A stretch of 64,000 nucleotides of DNA from Chloroflexota bacterium. GTDB lineage: Bacteria; Chloroflexota; Dehalococcoidia; Lucifugimonadales; QGNO01. The notes beneath the pieces are model-generated. The model had not been told where the DNA came from. It searched no databases and was given only the letters and a program-made list of their open reading frames with translations. The DNA lies in assembly GCA_003228195.2 (NCBI GenBank), contig QGNO01000001.1, positions 149,550 through 213,549 of the forward strand, in the 5' to 3' direction. Numbering within the stretch: the first letter of the stretch is position 1; every line of letters starts with the position of its first letter. Position numbers and translations under genes: made by a program. Below are positions 34,877-44,152 of the stretch, one piece after another.

Positions 34877-35032
34877 ATATATGCTTGGTGTTCTATTTTG
34901 AGCAGAGCTTGTCTCTTGGGGGTGTAGTGCCAGATGTTACGCGTGGACTTTCTGAATCAGTAGAATCGCGTATGTGCTGAAGAATTCGTTTCCGGGTGGC
35001 GTTATGTGGCTAGTATAGTAATGTTGACGATG

Positions 35033-36091
35033 CTAGCTATTCGGTTGCCCTAGTATTCCATATGCTTCAGATAGTAGGATTTCGGTATCTTCCCACCCGA
35101 TGCAGGGGTCTGTAATTGAGACGCCGTATTCTAATTTAGATGGATCTTTCTCGTTAAGTTTCTGATTTCCAGGGTTTAAGTTGCCTTCTAGCATCATTCC
35201 GGCAATGTTCGTGTCGCCAGCGGCACGCTGGTCCAGTACATTCCGAAATGCAACGGATTGGAGGAGATGATCCTTATTAGAATTAGCGTGAGAACAATCT
35301 ATAATCATATTCGAAGGCATCCCAGATTTATTCAATAACTCTGTTGTGGTTTTAACCGACTCCGAGTCATAGTTTGGTCCATCAGATCCCCCACGTAGGA
35401 TTATATGACAGTTTGGGTTTCCTTTGGTCATTACGATTGATGCTTGCCCGTCACTATCCACTCCTAGGAAGGCGTGTGGCGCGCTAGCAGACACCATACC
35501 ATCTACTGCTAGCTGAATACTCCCTCCAGTCCCATTCTTAAAGCCAACTGGCATGCTAAGACCACTAGACATTTGTCGATGCGTCTGACTTTCAGAAGTT
35601 CTTGCTCCTATTGCGGCCCAAGACACGAGGTCGGCTATATATTGAGGCGTAATCGGATCCAAGAATTCTGTGGCTGCTAGTACTCCCATTTCCGCTACCG
35701 TTAGCAGGAATTTTCTTGCTAACTCCAATCCATGTTCTATGTCAAAGCTGCCATTAAGGTGGGGGTCATATACTAGACCTTTCCAACCGACCGTGGTTCT
35801 AGGTTTTTCAAAATAGACTCTCATCAGGATTAGCATTCGGTCCTTGTACCTTTCAATCAATTCCTTGAGGCGACCGATATACTCAATGCCTGCCTCCGTG
35901 TCGTGGATGGAACATGGTCCAACGATCACTAAGAGTCGATGGTCTCTCCCAGCGAGAATGTTAGCTATTTCTGCCCTACCGTTTACTATCATTGCAGCAG
36001 CTTTCTTCGTAACTGGAAGTCTATTAAGGTAATTTTCCGGCGACGGTAATCGCTGAATCTTTGCGATGTTCGTATTTTGCAATTGGTGCAT
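35033..36091 (-). CDS. 3-deoxy-7-phosphoheptulonate synthase (class I, AroG/F/H type)
   Basis: First enzyme of the shikimate pathway, joining phosphoenolpyruvate and erythrose 4-phosphate. The 352 residues hold LLVIVGPCSIHD, MRVYFEKPRTTVGWKGL, GARTSESQTHRQMSSGLSMP, GFKNGTGG, LRGGSDGPNY, IDCSHANS and GMMLEGNL with metal ligands Cys, His and Glu in their usual order. This is the E. coli-like type I-alpha. ATG 36091 has GAGGAT six bases upstream; a TTG seven codons earlier is possible. Which aromatic amino acid inhibits it is not predictable. Confidence 0.95.
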   Translation of the reverse strand: MHQLQNTNIAKIQRLPSPENYLNRLPVTKKAAAMIVNGRAEIANILAGRDHRLLVIVGPCSIHDTEAGIEYIGRLKELIERYKDRMLILMRVYFEKPRTTVGWKGLVYDPHLNGSFDIEHGLELARKFLLTVAEMGVLAATEFLDPITPQYIADLVSWAAIGARTSESQTHRQMSSGLSMPVGFKNGTGGSIQLAVDGMVSASAPHAFLGVDSDGQASIVMTKGNPNCHIILRGGSDGPNYDSESVKTTTELLNKSGMPSNMIIDCSHANSNKDHLLQSVAFRNVLDQRAAGDTNIAGMMLEGNLNPGNQKLNEKDPSKLEYGVSITDPCIGWEDTEILLSEAYGILGQPNS

Positions 36092-36271
36092 TACTGAATC
36101 CTCATTTCGCAATTAACCGTTGTATTTGTTAATTATATTTCCCTCTTGTTGGCCGAAATAAAACAATCAATGATTGCGTAAATAATCCTTCACGCTGACC
36201 CAAGTAATAGTCACAGACGGTTAGTATTGGCTAGTTTTGAGCACGTGTCAAGGGGAACTGTTGTACAAGTA

Positions 36272-36778
36272 CTAGCTCGGTTTAGTCCATTTAGTAATGG
36301 GCCAATATTTTAACAATACCTTGCCTATAATGAGTGAATAATCTACAGGGCCAAAAGTGCGACTGTCGCGGCTATCGTTTCTGAAATCGCCCAAAACGAT
36401 GAATTCTCCTTTAGCAGTTATCCATTGAGTTGGTGATGATTTAGGTAGTTTTGGAGCTTTTTGGATGTAAGGCTCGTATAGTCGTTCCTCGTTTACCATC
36501 ATGAATGAATTATTGACCCGAATGTATTCATCAGGTAGACCGATTATTCTTTTTACGCAACGGACTCCGGGTTGTCCAGGATCCATTAGTACTACAATGT
36601 CACTGCGAGATGGCTGCTTATCGGGCGTATAAGCTTTCACATCAACCAATATTTTATCCCCATGAACTAGTGTTGGCCACATACTGTTTCCGTCGACTGA
36701 AAAACGAGCCAAACTTATTTTTTTAAAACTAGTTATTCTAAGTGCTATTGTCAGCCAGAGTTTAAGTATTGCTAGCAT
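36272..36778 (-). CDS. sodX: Nickel-type superoxide dismutase maturation protease (S26 signal-peptidase-like)
   Basis: A 168-residue S26 serine protease. The N-terminal hydrophobic stretch is followed by VDGNSMWPTL with catalytic Ser32, VKRIIGLPDE with catalytic Lys76 and the late box GDFRNDSRDSRTFGPV. It is shorter than housekeeping LepB. Its position, divergent and 107 bases from the nickel superoxide dismutase gene, indicates that it removes the SodN propeptide to expose His1. An AAGGAT-type site precedes ATG. Confidence 0.85.
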   Translation of the reverse strand: MLAILKLWLTIALRITSFKKISLARFSVDGNSMWPTLVHGDKILVDVKAYTPDKQPSRSDIVVLMDPGQPGVRCVKRIIGLPDEYIRVNNSFMMVNEERLYEPYIQKAPKLPKSSPTQWITAKGEFIVLGDFRNDSRDSRTFGPVDYSLIIGKVLLKYWPITKWTKPS

Positions 36779-36885
36779 ATCCTTGATTTTAATTTTATTA
36801 TCAATTTCGATCCATACCTAAGGGTTGATGGCGAGGGCTTGTTCTTGTAATCTAATCCTTGTAAGCACTCAAATTGGAGGTATAC

Positions 36886-37404
36886 ATGTTTTTAATAAAA
36901 AACCTATCCGCAAGATGGGGAAAGATGGTTTCGCCAGCAATAGTTTACGCCCATTGCGATATTCCTTGTGGAATATATGACCCACATACAGCACAAATTG
37001 CTGCTTTAACAACGGTTAGGATGAATCAACTGATAGAGGCTTTGGAAACTCCTGGAGCCAGTGCATCGGCAAAGGAGAAGAGTGATTACGCTCATGCGAT
37101 TAGCCGATACACATCTGTTAAAGAGGAACATTCGGAACAGTGTAAGTCGGAGCTCAGGATTTTGTGGGCAGACTATTTTAAGCCGGAGCACGTTGAAGAG
37201 TACCCGGAACTCCATGAAAAGGTTTTTAATGCATTGAAGGCAGCAAGCAAGGTAAGGCAAACGCAAGACTTGAACGCGTCTAAAGACTTACTTTGCGCCA
37301 CCCAAGATATAGCGGAGATTTTCTGGAAGACTAAGGGTTCAATACCTGTTAAGCACTCCTCTCGACAGGGTGCGGTTGGTGAGGAACTGGTATACCCTAG
37401 CTGA
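36886..37404 (+). CDS. sodN: Nickel superoxide dismutase precursor
   Basis: Converts superoxide to oxygen and hydrogen peroxide at a nickel centre. The 172-residue precursor has a 22-residue propeptide ending in SPAIVYA, then the nickel hook HCDIPCGIYDP, where His23, Cys24 and Cys28 of the precursor become His1, Cys2 and Cys6. The mature helical bundle is about 150 residues. ATG 36886 has GGAGG with a five-base spacer; a TTG four codons earlier overlaps that site. It is divergent from sodX. Confidence 0.96.
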   Translation: MFLIKNLSARWGKMVSPAIVYAHCDIPCGIYDPHTAQIAALTTVRMNQLIEALETPGASASAKEKSDYAHAISRYTSVKEEHSEQCKSELRILWADYFKPEHVEEYPELHEKVFNALKAASKVRQTQDLNASKDLLCATQDIAEIFWKTKGSIPVKHSSRQGAVGEELVYPS

Positions 37405-37454
37405 ATAAAATTTTGCCTTATTGCTGCAGCATAGGTGTGGGTTGGTGATTTGCT

Positions 37455-38102
37455 TTGAATCTTGAAAAGGTTAAAGGCAAACTTTTTAGGGATCTTCGAG
37501 CCGAATTAGATGATCCAACTGTACTCAATGCTATGTTTGAAGTGCAGAGGGAGGCATTTGTTTCGGGCAATCTTAGATGCTTGGCTTATGAAAATATGCC
37601 CCTCGCTATTGCTGAAGAACAGACTATCTCACAGCCACAGATTGTGGCGAAAATGATTTCACTGCTTTCACTTAGGGGATCCGACAAAGTTCTAGAAGTG
37701 GGTACTGGTTCCGGGTATCAGGCGGCAATATTATCCCTACTTGCGGCTACAGTTGTAACTACAGAACGTTTCAAAAGCTTAATTGATGTTGCAAAGAAGA
37801 GGCTAAGATTATTGGGCTATGAAAACGTTATCGCCCGTGAGGCGGGTGACATCATGGGAAGTTCAGCAGATGCACCCTTTGATGCAATTGTAGTTGCAGC
37901 GGCCGCCCCTAGGCTCCCTAGAGACTTACTAGATCAACTCGCCTCAAACGGGCGTATGATGATTCCGGTTGGGCCCAGACAATCGCAAGATTTACTACTC
38001 GTTGTAAAATCGGAAGAGGGATATTCTGTAACCAATCATGGAAAATGCAGATTTGTTCCACTTGTTGGTCCTAGCGCTTGGGATACATTCGATGCGATTT
38101 AA
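37455..38102 (+). CDS. pcm: Protein-L-isoaspartate O-methyltransferase
   Basis: SAM-dependent repair enzyme for damaged aspartate and asparagine residues. In 215 residues it shows AEEQTISQPQIVAKM, the SAM motif VLEVGTGSGYQAAILS and FDAIVVAAAAPRLPRDLLDQL with GGRMMIPVG-like NGRMMIPVG. The start is TTG. gatB follows 65 bases later. Confidence 0.94.
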   Translation: MNLEKVKGKLFRDLRAELDDPTVLNAMFEVQREAFVSGNLRCLAYENMPLAIAEEQTISQPQIVAKMISLLSLRGSDKVLEVGTGSGYQAAILSLLAATVVTTERFKSLIDVAKKRLRLLGYENVIAREAGDIMGSSADAPFDAIVVAAAAPRLPRDLLDQLASNGRMMIPVGPRQSQDLLLVVKSEEGYSVTNHGKCRFVPLVGPSAWDTFDAI

Positions 38103-38167
38103 TATGGATTCTAATGCCCTAGGAGCTTACCTGATATAATCGTGGCGCTTGGATTATTACAATTATC

Positions 38168-39673
38168 ATGAGTTCATTGACCAAAAAAGATTACGAAGCA
38201 GTAATTGGGCTAGAGGTACATGCACAATTACTGACAGAAAGTAAGATGTTTTGCGCTTGCAGGGCTGACTATCAAGGCGCGACTCCAAACTCTGAGGTAT
38301 GTCCGGTTTGCTTGGGAATGCCTGGCGTTTTACCAGTGATCAATGAGCGTGCCGTTGAATGTGTAATTCGTACGGGGCTCGCTTTAAACAGTAACATTGT
38401 TGAGCACACAAAATTTGATCGTAAGAACTACCCATACCCAGATTTAATGAAGGGCTACCAAATTTCTCAGTATGACAAGCCAATAGCTAGTGGAGGTTGG
38501 CTTTCTATAGCAGTCGATGGGGATGACCGAATGGTCGAAATTAACCGAGTCCATTTGGAGGAAGATGTCGCAAAATTATTTCATCTTAATGACGCAGATG
38601 GGGAAGCATATAGTTTACTAGATGTGAATCGTGCGGGAGTGGCCCTGATGGAAATAGTAAGTGAGCCATCTATGAGGTCTCCCGAAGAGGCCAGGCAGTA
38701 TTTGGTTAAGCTTAGGACGATTCTCAGATACTTGAAGGTTTCTACTGCGAACATGGAGGAAGGTAGTTTTAGATGCGATGCGAACGTAAGTATAAGAGAA
38801 ATGGGTAGTGATGGGCTTGGAACCAAGGTGGAAGTGAAGAATATGAATAGCTTCCGGGCCGTTTTCAGAGCAGTGCAGTACGAGATTGAAAGACAATCAA
38901 AGGTATTGGACGAGGGAGGACGTATAATTCAGGAAACCCGTGGTTGGCTAGAGGAAGGAAACACAACGGTAAGCCAGAGATCGAAGGAATTTGCTCATGA
39001 TTACAGGTATTTCCCAGAGCCAGATCTGTTGCCCTTAGTAGTTAGTCGTAAGTGGGTTGCAGCAGTGGAAGCCACCATGCCAGAATTGCCCGACGCTAGG
39101 GCAAAGCGGTATGTTGACCGGCTAGGAATTAGTCAATATAAAGCGGAACAGCTTACACTGAATACCAGCTCCACCAGCGATTATTTCGAGGCTGCTATTT
39201 TGGGGACTAATCAATTGTCCAACGATCAACTGGAAAACAGAGCTGGTACAGTATGCAATTTAGTGTTAGGTGACGTGATGAGATTATTTAACGGCATTGG
39301 ATCGGAACTGGATCCTCATAGATTGAATCCGTCTCACGTTCTTGAAGTTGCCAATATGTTAGAAAGTAGACAATTGAGCACAAACATGGCCTCGGAAGTT
39401 CTAAATATTCTGTTTGAATCGCCGGGCAAAACACCCAGTGCTGTAGTAAAAGAGCGTGGATTAGAGCAGATCTCGGATGTATCTATGATAGATTCCACGG
39501 TTGATGAAGTCATAAAGAGTAATTCTCAGGCCGTAGAAGACTATTTGCGAGGTAAAGAATCTGCTGTAAAATTCTTGGTGGGACAGGTTATGAAGTCCAC
39601 CAAAGGGCAGGCTAATCCTGTGTTGGCGACTGAAGCTATACAGGAAAAACTGAAGGCACTGGGCAAAAGATGA
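38168..39673 (+). CDS. gatB: Aspartyl/glutamyl-tRNA amidotransferase subunit B
   Basis: Kinase/transamidase subunit of GatCAB, which converts Glu-tRNA-Gln (and Asp-tRNA-Asn) to the amidated form. The 501 residues include IGLEVHAQLLTESKMFCACR, CPVCLGMPGVLPVIN, RKNYPYPDLMKGYQISQYD, HLEEDVAK, EIVSEPSMRSPEEA, SFRCDANVS and the C-terminal YqeY-like tail. A TATAAT lies 27 bases before ATG. gatA and gatC are not in the window. Confidence 0.97.
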   Translation: MSSLTKKDYEAVIGLEVHAQLLTESKMFCACRADYQGATPNSEVCPVCLGMPGVLPVINERAVECVIRTGLALNSNIVEHTKFDRKNYPYPDLMKGYQISQYDKPIASGGWLSIAVDGDDRMVEINRVHLEEDVAKLFHLNDADGEAYSLLDVNRAGVALMEIVSEPSMRSPEEARQYLVKLRTILRYLKVSTANMEEGSFRCDANVSIREMGSDGLGTKVEVKNMNSFRAVFRAVQYEIERQSKVLDEGGRIIQETRGWLEEGNTTVSQRSKEFAHDYRYFPEPDLLPLVVSRKWVAAVEATMPELPDARAKRYVDRLGISQYKAEQLTLNTSSTSDYFEAAILGTNQLSNDQLENRAGTVCNLVLGDVMRLFNGIGSELDPHRLNPSHVLEVANMLESRQLSTNMASEVLNILFESPGKTPSAVVKERGLEQISDVSMIDSTVDEVIKSNSQAVEDYLRGKESAVKFLVGQVMKSTKGQANPVLATEAIQEKLKALGKR

Positions 39674-39734
39674 ATTATAGATGTAGCCATTACGCTCAAC
39701 TGAGTAATGCGTCGTGGCACTATGGAGTAACAAT

Positions 39735-39962
39735 ATGCAGACTTATATGAATTTGGCGGCGGTATTTCTTTCGATAGTGCTTATAGCGGTGGTATTGCTT
39801 CAGGTTAAAGGAGGAGGTTCGGGGTTATTTGGTGCCGCGGATGGCACTTTTCGTACCCGTAGGGGTGTAGAGCAAATTATGTTCCGGTTTACCATATTCT
39901 TAGGCGTTTTGTTTGTGGCATTGTCTTTGGTCAGTGTATGGAAGCCGTGGGAGCGTTTCTAG
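39735..39962 (+). CDS. secG: Preprotein translocase subunit SecG
   Basis: A 75-residue two-span membrane protein. The first span is LAAVFLSIVLIAVVLLQ, followed by the loop KGGGSGLFGAADGTF and the second span TIFLGVLFVALSLVSVW. The GGxGSGxFGG-like loop is diagnostic. ATG 39735 has GGAG seven bases upstream; an in-frame GTG at 39714 is less likely. Confidence 0.92.
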   Translation: MQTYMNLAAVFLSIVLIAVVLLQVKGGGSGLFGAADGTFRTRRGVEQIMFRFTIFLGVLFVALSLVSVWKPWERF

Positions 39963-39968
39963 AGAGGG

Positions 39969-40463
39969 TTACGTCTGCAACAGTTCCACAGAGTCACCAG
40001 GCCTTAGAATACCGATTTCCAATACCATAGCCGTGACACCGCGTCGCCCTAGAAATGACTTTATTATGTTATTGTGATAAACGTTCAATGTTGCGCACGG
40101 GCGATTCTGACTTGTAATTTTGATCGACACCTCGGTTCCTAACCTCAATATATCTCCAACGTTAATTTGTGCCAAATCTCCCATTCCTTCAACTAGGACA
40201 TTTTCCCCTATTGACCCAGGTGGGAGTTGAATTCCTAATTCCGAGGCTACAGTCTGGACAGATTCACGGGCAATTATTGTTAAGTGTCTTGTATTGGGCT
40301 CTTCTTCTCCAGACTTCTTGTGTTTGTTTATTGGACTTGCGTGGAAGTCACCGTCAATCCCATGAATGCCAACGGAGACTTCCGGTGCCGGATACTTGGG
40401 AACTCCACTTGTTGGGCTGGAACAAACTGCGACTATGGTTCCACTACTTGAATTCTGATGCAT
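39969..40463 (-). CDS. MOSC-domain protein
   Basis: A 164-residue protein with the MOSC beta-barrel (molybdenum cofactor sulfurase C-terminal family). GIHGIDGDFHA, RHLTIIARESV, LPPGSIGENVLVEGM, GDILRLGTEV and the conserved cysteine in NRPCATLNVYH are visible. Such proteins bind or transfer Moco-linked sulfur, but the partner is unknown and no molybdenum enzyme is in the window. It is convergent with secG. Confidence 0.88.
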   Translation of the reverse strand: MHQNSSSGTIVAVCSSPTSGVPKYPAPEVSVGIHGIDGDFHASPINKHKKSGEEEPNTRHLTIIARESVQTVASELGIQLPPGSIGENVLVEGMGDLAQINVGDILRLGTEVSIKITSQNRPCATLNVYHNNIIKSFLGRRGVTAMVLEIGILRPGDSVELLQT

Positions 40464-40528
40464 CGTCCTCAGCCAATGATTCAGTATACTGCCAAACTAA
40501 CAATATATTCGAGGCTAGAATTCAAACT

Positions 40529-41887
40529 CTAGCGCTTCCGCCACTTAGTGCCTTCAGGTGAATCCTCTAGGCTCACTCCAAGCTCAGTCAAATTATCGCG
40601 TATTGAATCTGCCACTGCAAATTGTTTGGCGCCGCGAAGTTCCCTTCTTATGTTTATGAGCAAATCTATAAAAGGTGCCGCCTCGATGTTTTGTGAATTA
40701 TCGGACGCGGCGAAAGCTAGACCAAGTACGCTTCCAATGGTCAAAAGTACTTCTTGTGCTTCAGCGATGTTTCCACCTTCATCACGGGCTCGATTTATAT
40801 CTCTACAAAGGTCGAAAATTACTGCGAGAGCTCTTGGGGTGTTTAGATCTTCTTCCATCGCCTCGTCAAATCGCTTTTTGTATGTTGCAGTGGTTAATAA
40901 GGTTCCACTGCCGGATGACCCTGCTAGGGCGGTTCTAATTCGTTCCAACGCACGCTCTTGGGCTAGTACGTTGTCATTGGTGTAATTTAAAGGGCTCCTG
41001 TAATGGGAACTCAGGAAAAATAGCCTCAATGCGTCCGTCGAAAATTTTGATAATGCTTCTTTTACGGTTATAAAGTTGCCTAGCGACTTACTCATCTTAT
41101 CTTCGCCGAGCCTGAGCAAGCCGTTATGGACCCAGAATTGTGCCATAGGTTTCCCGTTGTTGAACGCCTCTGTTTGTGCGATTTCATTTTCGTGATGCGG
41201 GAACACTAAATCTTGGCCGCCGCCATGTATGTCCAGAGTTTCTCCGAGATAGGCTAATGACATAGCACTACATTCAATGTGCCATCCTGGTCGTCCCTTA
41301 CCCCACGGACTGTCCCATGACGGCTCACCTGGTTTTTCAGCCTTCCAAAGAGCGAAGTCTAAAGGATCATTTTTTAGTTCACCTGGCTCTATTCGAGCAC
41401 CCACTCGCATTGTATCAAGGGTTCTGTGACCCAACTTCCCGTAGTCTTCTTTCTTTCTGACCTTGTAGTAAACGTCGCCCTGAACCGCGTATGCGTAGTC
41501 CTTATCGATTAGCCCACTTATAATTTCTTGAATTTTTGGTATCTCTTCCGTTGCCCTTGGGTAGATATCAGCTCTTTTCACATTTAACGCATCCATTTCG
41601 TCAAGATACGCAACTATGTTCTTTTCAGCCAAATCCTGCACGGTTATTCCCATATCCGCAGCGCCGGCTATCATTTTGTCATCTATGTCGGTGAAGTTTT
41701 CTACGTACTTAACACTGAAGCCTTTGTATTCTAGATACCTTCTCAACACATCAAATATAATTGATCTCATCGCATGTCCGATATGAGCTGATGCATATGG
41801 TGTGATGCCACATACGTACATCTTTATTGAGCCGTCTGTTGCAGTCAGCTCTTTGGTTTTCGCAGTCAGGGTATCGTATAAATTCAT
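40529..41887 (-). CDS. cysS: Cysteinyl-tRNA synthetase
   Basis: Class I synthetase of 452 residues. It starts MNLYDTLTAKTKEL and has CGITPYASAHIGHAMR (zinc cysteine and HIGH motif), WHIECSAM, HGGGQDLVFPHHENE and KMSKSLGN. ATG 41887 overlaps the ispF stop by four bases (ATGA), so translation is coupled; the longer frame into ispF is unlikely. It is the last gene of the PIN/TRAM-ispD-ispF-cysS operon. Confidence 0.97.
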   Translation of the reverse strand: MNLYDTLTAKTKELTATDGSIKMYVCGITPYASAHIGHAMRSIIFDVLRRYLEYKGFSVKYVENFTDIDDKMIAGAADMGITVQDLAEKNIVAYLDEMDALNVKRADIYPRATEEIPKIQEIISGLIDKDYAYAVQGDVYYKVRKKEDYGKLGHRTLDTMRVGARIEPGELKNDPLDFALWKAEKPGEPSWDSPWGKGRPGWHIECSAMSLAYLGETLDIHGGGQDLVFPHHENEIAQTEAFNNGKPMAQFWVHNGLLRLGEDKMSKSLGNFITVKEALSKFSTDALRLFFLSSHYRSPLNYTNDNVLAQERALERIRTALAGSSGSGTLLTTATYKKRFDEAMEEDLNTPRALAVIFDLCRDINRARDEGGNIAEAQEVLLTIGSVLGLAFAASDNSQNIEAAPFIDLLINIRRELRGAKQFAVADSIRDNLTELGVSLEDSPEGTKWRKR

Positions 41888-42360
41888 GTTTTTGATTCTA
41901 TGAGTGCTACTGAATGGCAAGTAACACCACTCAGATTTCCTGTGAATCCCAATCCGTCGGTGGTAGTTGCCTTAACACTCACTCTTTGACTCTCTATAGC
42001 TAACAAGGCTCCGATTTCTTTTCTCATTAGACATATATATGGAGTCAATCTGGGCTTTTCGGCAACAATTGTAGCATCGATGTTGAGTGCGCGCCAACCT
42101 TTCAGGTCTAGTAATTTCTGTACTTTAGTTAACATAACAGTGCTTTTTATGCCGGCTAATGCCGGGTCATCTGATGGAAAGTGCTGGCCGATATCCCCTA
42201 ACGCTGCGGCGCCTAACAGAGCATCTATAATTGAGTGAATGAGGACATCTCCATCGCTGTGCCCCTCCAATCCATTTTCCTTGGAAATTTCGATACCGCC
42301 GAGTATAAGGGGTCGGCCACTAGCCAGTTTATGAGCATCGTATCCTATGCCTACTCTCAA
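41884..42360 (-). CDS. ispF: 2-C-methyl-D-erythritol 2,4-cyclodiphosphate synthase
   Basis: MEP-pathway enzyme that cyclises CDP-ME 2-phosphate. The 158 residues hold GIGYDAHKL with zinc ligands Asp8 and His10, LEGHSDGDVLIHSIIDALLGAAALGDIG, FPSDDP and TTDGLGFTG. TTG start overlapping the ispD TGA by four bases. Confidence 0.97.
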   Translation of the reverse strand: MRVGIGYDAHKLASGRPLILGGIEISKENGLEGHSDGDVLIHSIIDALLGAAALGDIGQHFPSDDPALAGIKSTVMLTKVQKLLDLKGWRALNIDATIVAEKPRLTPYICLMRKEIGALLAIESQRVSVKATTTDGLGFTGNLSGVTCHSVALIESKT

Positions 42361-43085
42361 AGATGCGACTCCAACCCGTTGCTTAGGATGTTGTGAACGA
42401 ACGCAACATCTTTAGCAGTAGTGATTTTAATATTTGAATACAAACCTTCGTAAAGATGTACGTTAAATCCTGCCAATTCCATCAGTTCCGCCTCATCTGT
42501 GACTGTCTGGTTTATCTTTGCGAAGGCACTCTGGAGATCTTCTAATTGAAAAATTTGAGGAGTTTGTGCGGCTCGAAGCTTAGTCCTGTCCAGAGTCTTT
42601 TCAACTTGGTTGTTATTAGATGCTATCTTGATCGTGTCCGTTAATGGAATTGCAGGTACTGCGGAGCCCCAGTTTATTGCCTCATCTATTCCGTTTTCTA
42701 TCAAATCCTTGGTTAAGCAAGGCCGGGCTGCATCATGTATAACTACCCATTTATGGCTTCCTAGCGTGGCTAGACCGTTTCTAACAGAATCTTGCCGTCG
42801 TTCCCCCCCAATGCAGATTTTGCTTACTTTGCGAAATCCGTGGCTATTGACTATTTCTCTAGCTAACTTTTTTCTATCTTTTCTGACTACCAATACAACA
42901 CTTCTTATAGATGGAGCAGCCTCAAATTTATCGAGTACAAATGACAGGGCAGTTGAACCGTGTAACTGCATGAACACTTTATCGAGCCCTTCCATTCTAC
43001 TGCTTTGACCCGCTGCAACAATTACTGCAGCAGATTCCCGCTGTTGAGAATGATGTTGAGGTGAAGGAACATTATTTTCAGGCAT
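42357..43085 (-). CDS. ispD: 2-C-methyl-D-erythritol 4-phosphate cytidylyltransferase
   Basis: MEP-pathway enzyme that makes CDP-methylerythritol. In 242 residues it has the nucleotide-binding VIVAAGQSSRMEGLDKVF (a slightly changed AAGxGxRM), GGERRQDSVRNGL, VVIHDAARPCLT, AVPAIPLTDTIK and AAQTPQIFQ. It starts two bases after the stop of the PIN/TRAM gene and overlaps ispF, so the order is a tight operon. Confidence 0.97.
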   Translation of the reverse strand: MPENNVPSPQHHSQQRESAAVIVAAGQSSRMEGLDKVFMQLHGSTALSFVLDKFEAAPSIRSVVLVVRKDRKKLAREIVNSHGFRKVSKICIGGERRQDSVRNGLATLGSHKWVVIHDAARPCLTKDLIENGIDEAINWGSAVPAIPLTDTIKIASNNNQVEKTLDRTKLRAAQTPQIFQLEDLQSAFAKINQTVTDEAELMELAGFNVHLYEGLYSNIKITTAKDVAFVHNILSNGLESHL

Positions 43086-43087
43086 TA

Positions 43088-44152
43088 TCAGCTGGCTATT
43101 GGGTGAGCGAAAACCAGGCGTCCCGCTGCTGTTTGAAGTACACGGGTTACCGAAACATCTACAGTCGTACCCAAAAGCCGACGTCCTCCTTCTACTACTA
43201 CCATAGTTCCGTCATCTAGGAATCCAACGCCTTGCCCTGACTCCTTGCCTTCTTGGATGACGCTTAGCTCCATTTCCTCTCCAGGCAGCACTACAGACTT
43301 TAACGCATTCGCTAGTTCGTTCACGTTCAGAACGTGAACGTCTTGAATTTCAGCAACTCTGTTTAGGTTAAAGTCTGTGGTTACTATCGGCGCATGTAGA
43401 CTTTTCGCTAGCAGAACTAATTTTGCATTGACTTCTTGTCCTTCCCAGCGATCTACTTCCAAGACTTGCACTGGGGTACCAGAGTCTTTCCTTAGTTTGT
43501 TGAGCATTTCCAGGCCACGACGACCTCGATTTCTTCTAACGGAGTCGCTTGAGTCGGCGATATGTCGCAGTTCATCTAGGATGAACGTCGGTATTATAAA
43601 TTCGCCAGGAACAAATCCAGTGTGACTTATGTTGGCTATTCGACCATCTATAATTGCACTGGTATCTAAGGCCATCTTGCTGTTTGACTTGCCCCCACTA
43701 GTTGAGGAATTTTGGAGTCGAGGGAACAGAGATAGCAAATCCTCTTCTCTATTTACAGCTATAGCTCCGCCGATTATTGCGAATAGAAGAGTCAATATGA
43801 TTGGGAACCAGACTCCGGGCCAGTCGGTTAATCTAGACAACGGGACAGAAATAAGTATTGCCACCACCAGACCGGAAATCAGACCGATAGTAGACGCAAG
43901 TATTTTGGAAGAAGCAACATTTTGACTGGATGATATTATGATTTTCGCAGCTAATTTAGTGAGATAGGGAGTGGCTACGAGGCCTATTAGCACAAATGAT
44001 ACAAGTATGATTACGCTTAATTGAGGGTCATTTCCTACTGCTAGCGATCGGTCCAATTCAGTCCCTAGTGGCCATGCAATCAGTCCTAAAACTATCGCCC
44101 CTGCAAGGCGTTGTCCCAAGCTAAAAGATTTCAACAACGTCTCCTCTGCCAC
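43088..44152 (-). CDS. Membrane PIN/TRAM-domain protein (YacL family)
   Basis: A 354-residue protein. About four membrane segments occupy residues 1-140. A PIN nuclease-like domain follows at about 155-275 (LDTSAIIDGRIANI, LDELRHIADS and VTTDFNLNRVAE carry its acidic residues), then a TRAM RNA-binding domain at about 290-345 (GQGVGFLDDGTMVVVEGG). The Bacillus homologue YacL sits next to ispD and ispF too. It may be a membrane-tethered RNase; its target is unknown. The start is GTG. Confidence 0.92.
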   Translation of the reverse strand: MAEETLLKSFSLGQRLAGAIVLGLIAWPLGTELDRSLAVGNDPQLSVIILVSFVLIGLVATPYLTKLAAKIIISSSQNVASSKILASTIGLISGLVVAILISVPLSRLTDWPGVWFPIILTLLFAIIGGAIAVNREEDLLSLFPRLQNSSTSGGKSNSKMALDTSAIIDGRIANISHTGFVPGEFIIPTFILDELRHIADSSDSVRRNRGRRGLEMLNKLRKDSGTPVQVLEVDRWEGQEVNAKLVLLAKSLHAPIVTTDFNLNRVAEIQDVHVLNVNELANALKSVVLPGEEMELSVIQEGKESGQGVGFLDDGTMVVVEGGRRLLGTTVDVSVTRVLQTAAGRLVFAHPIAS

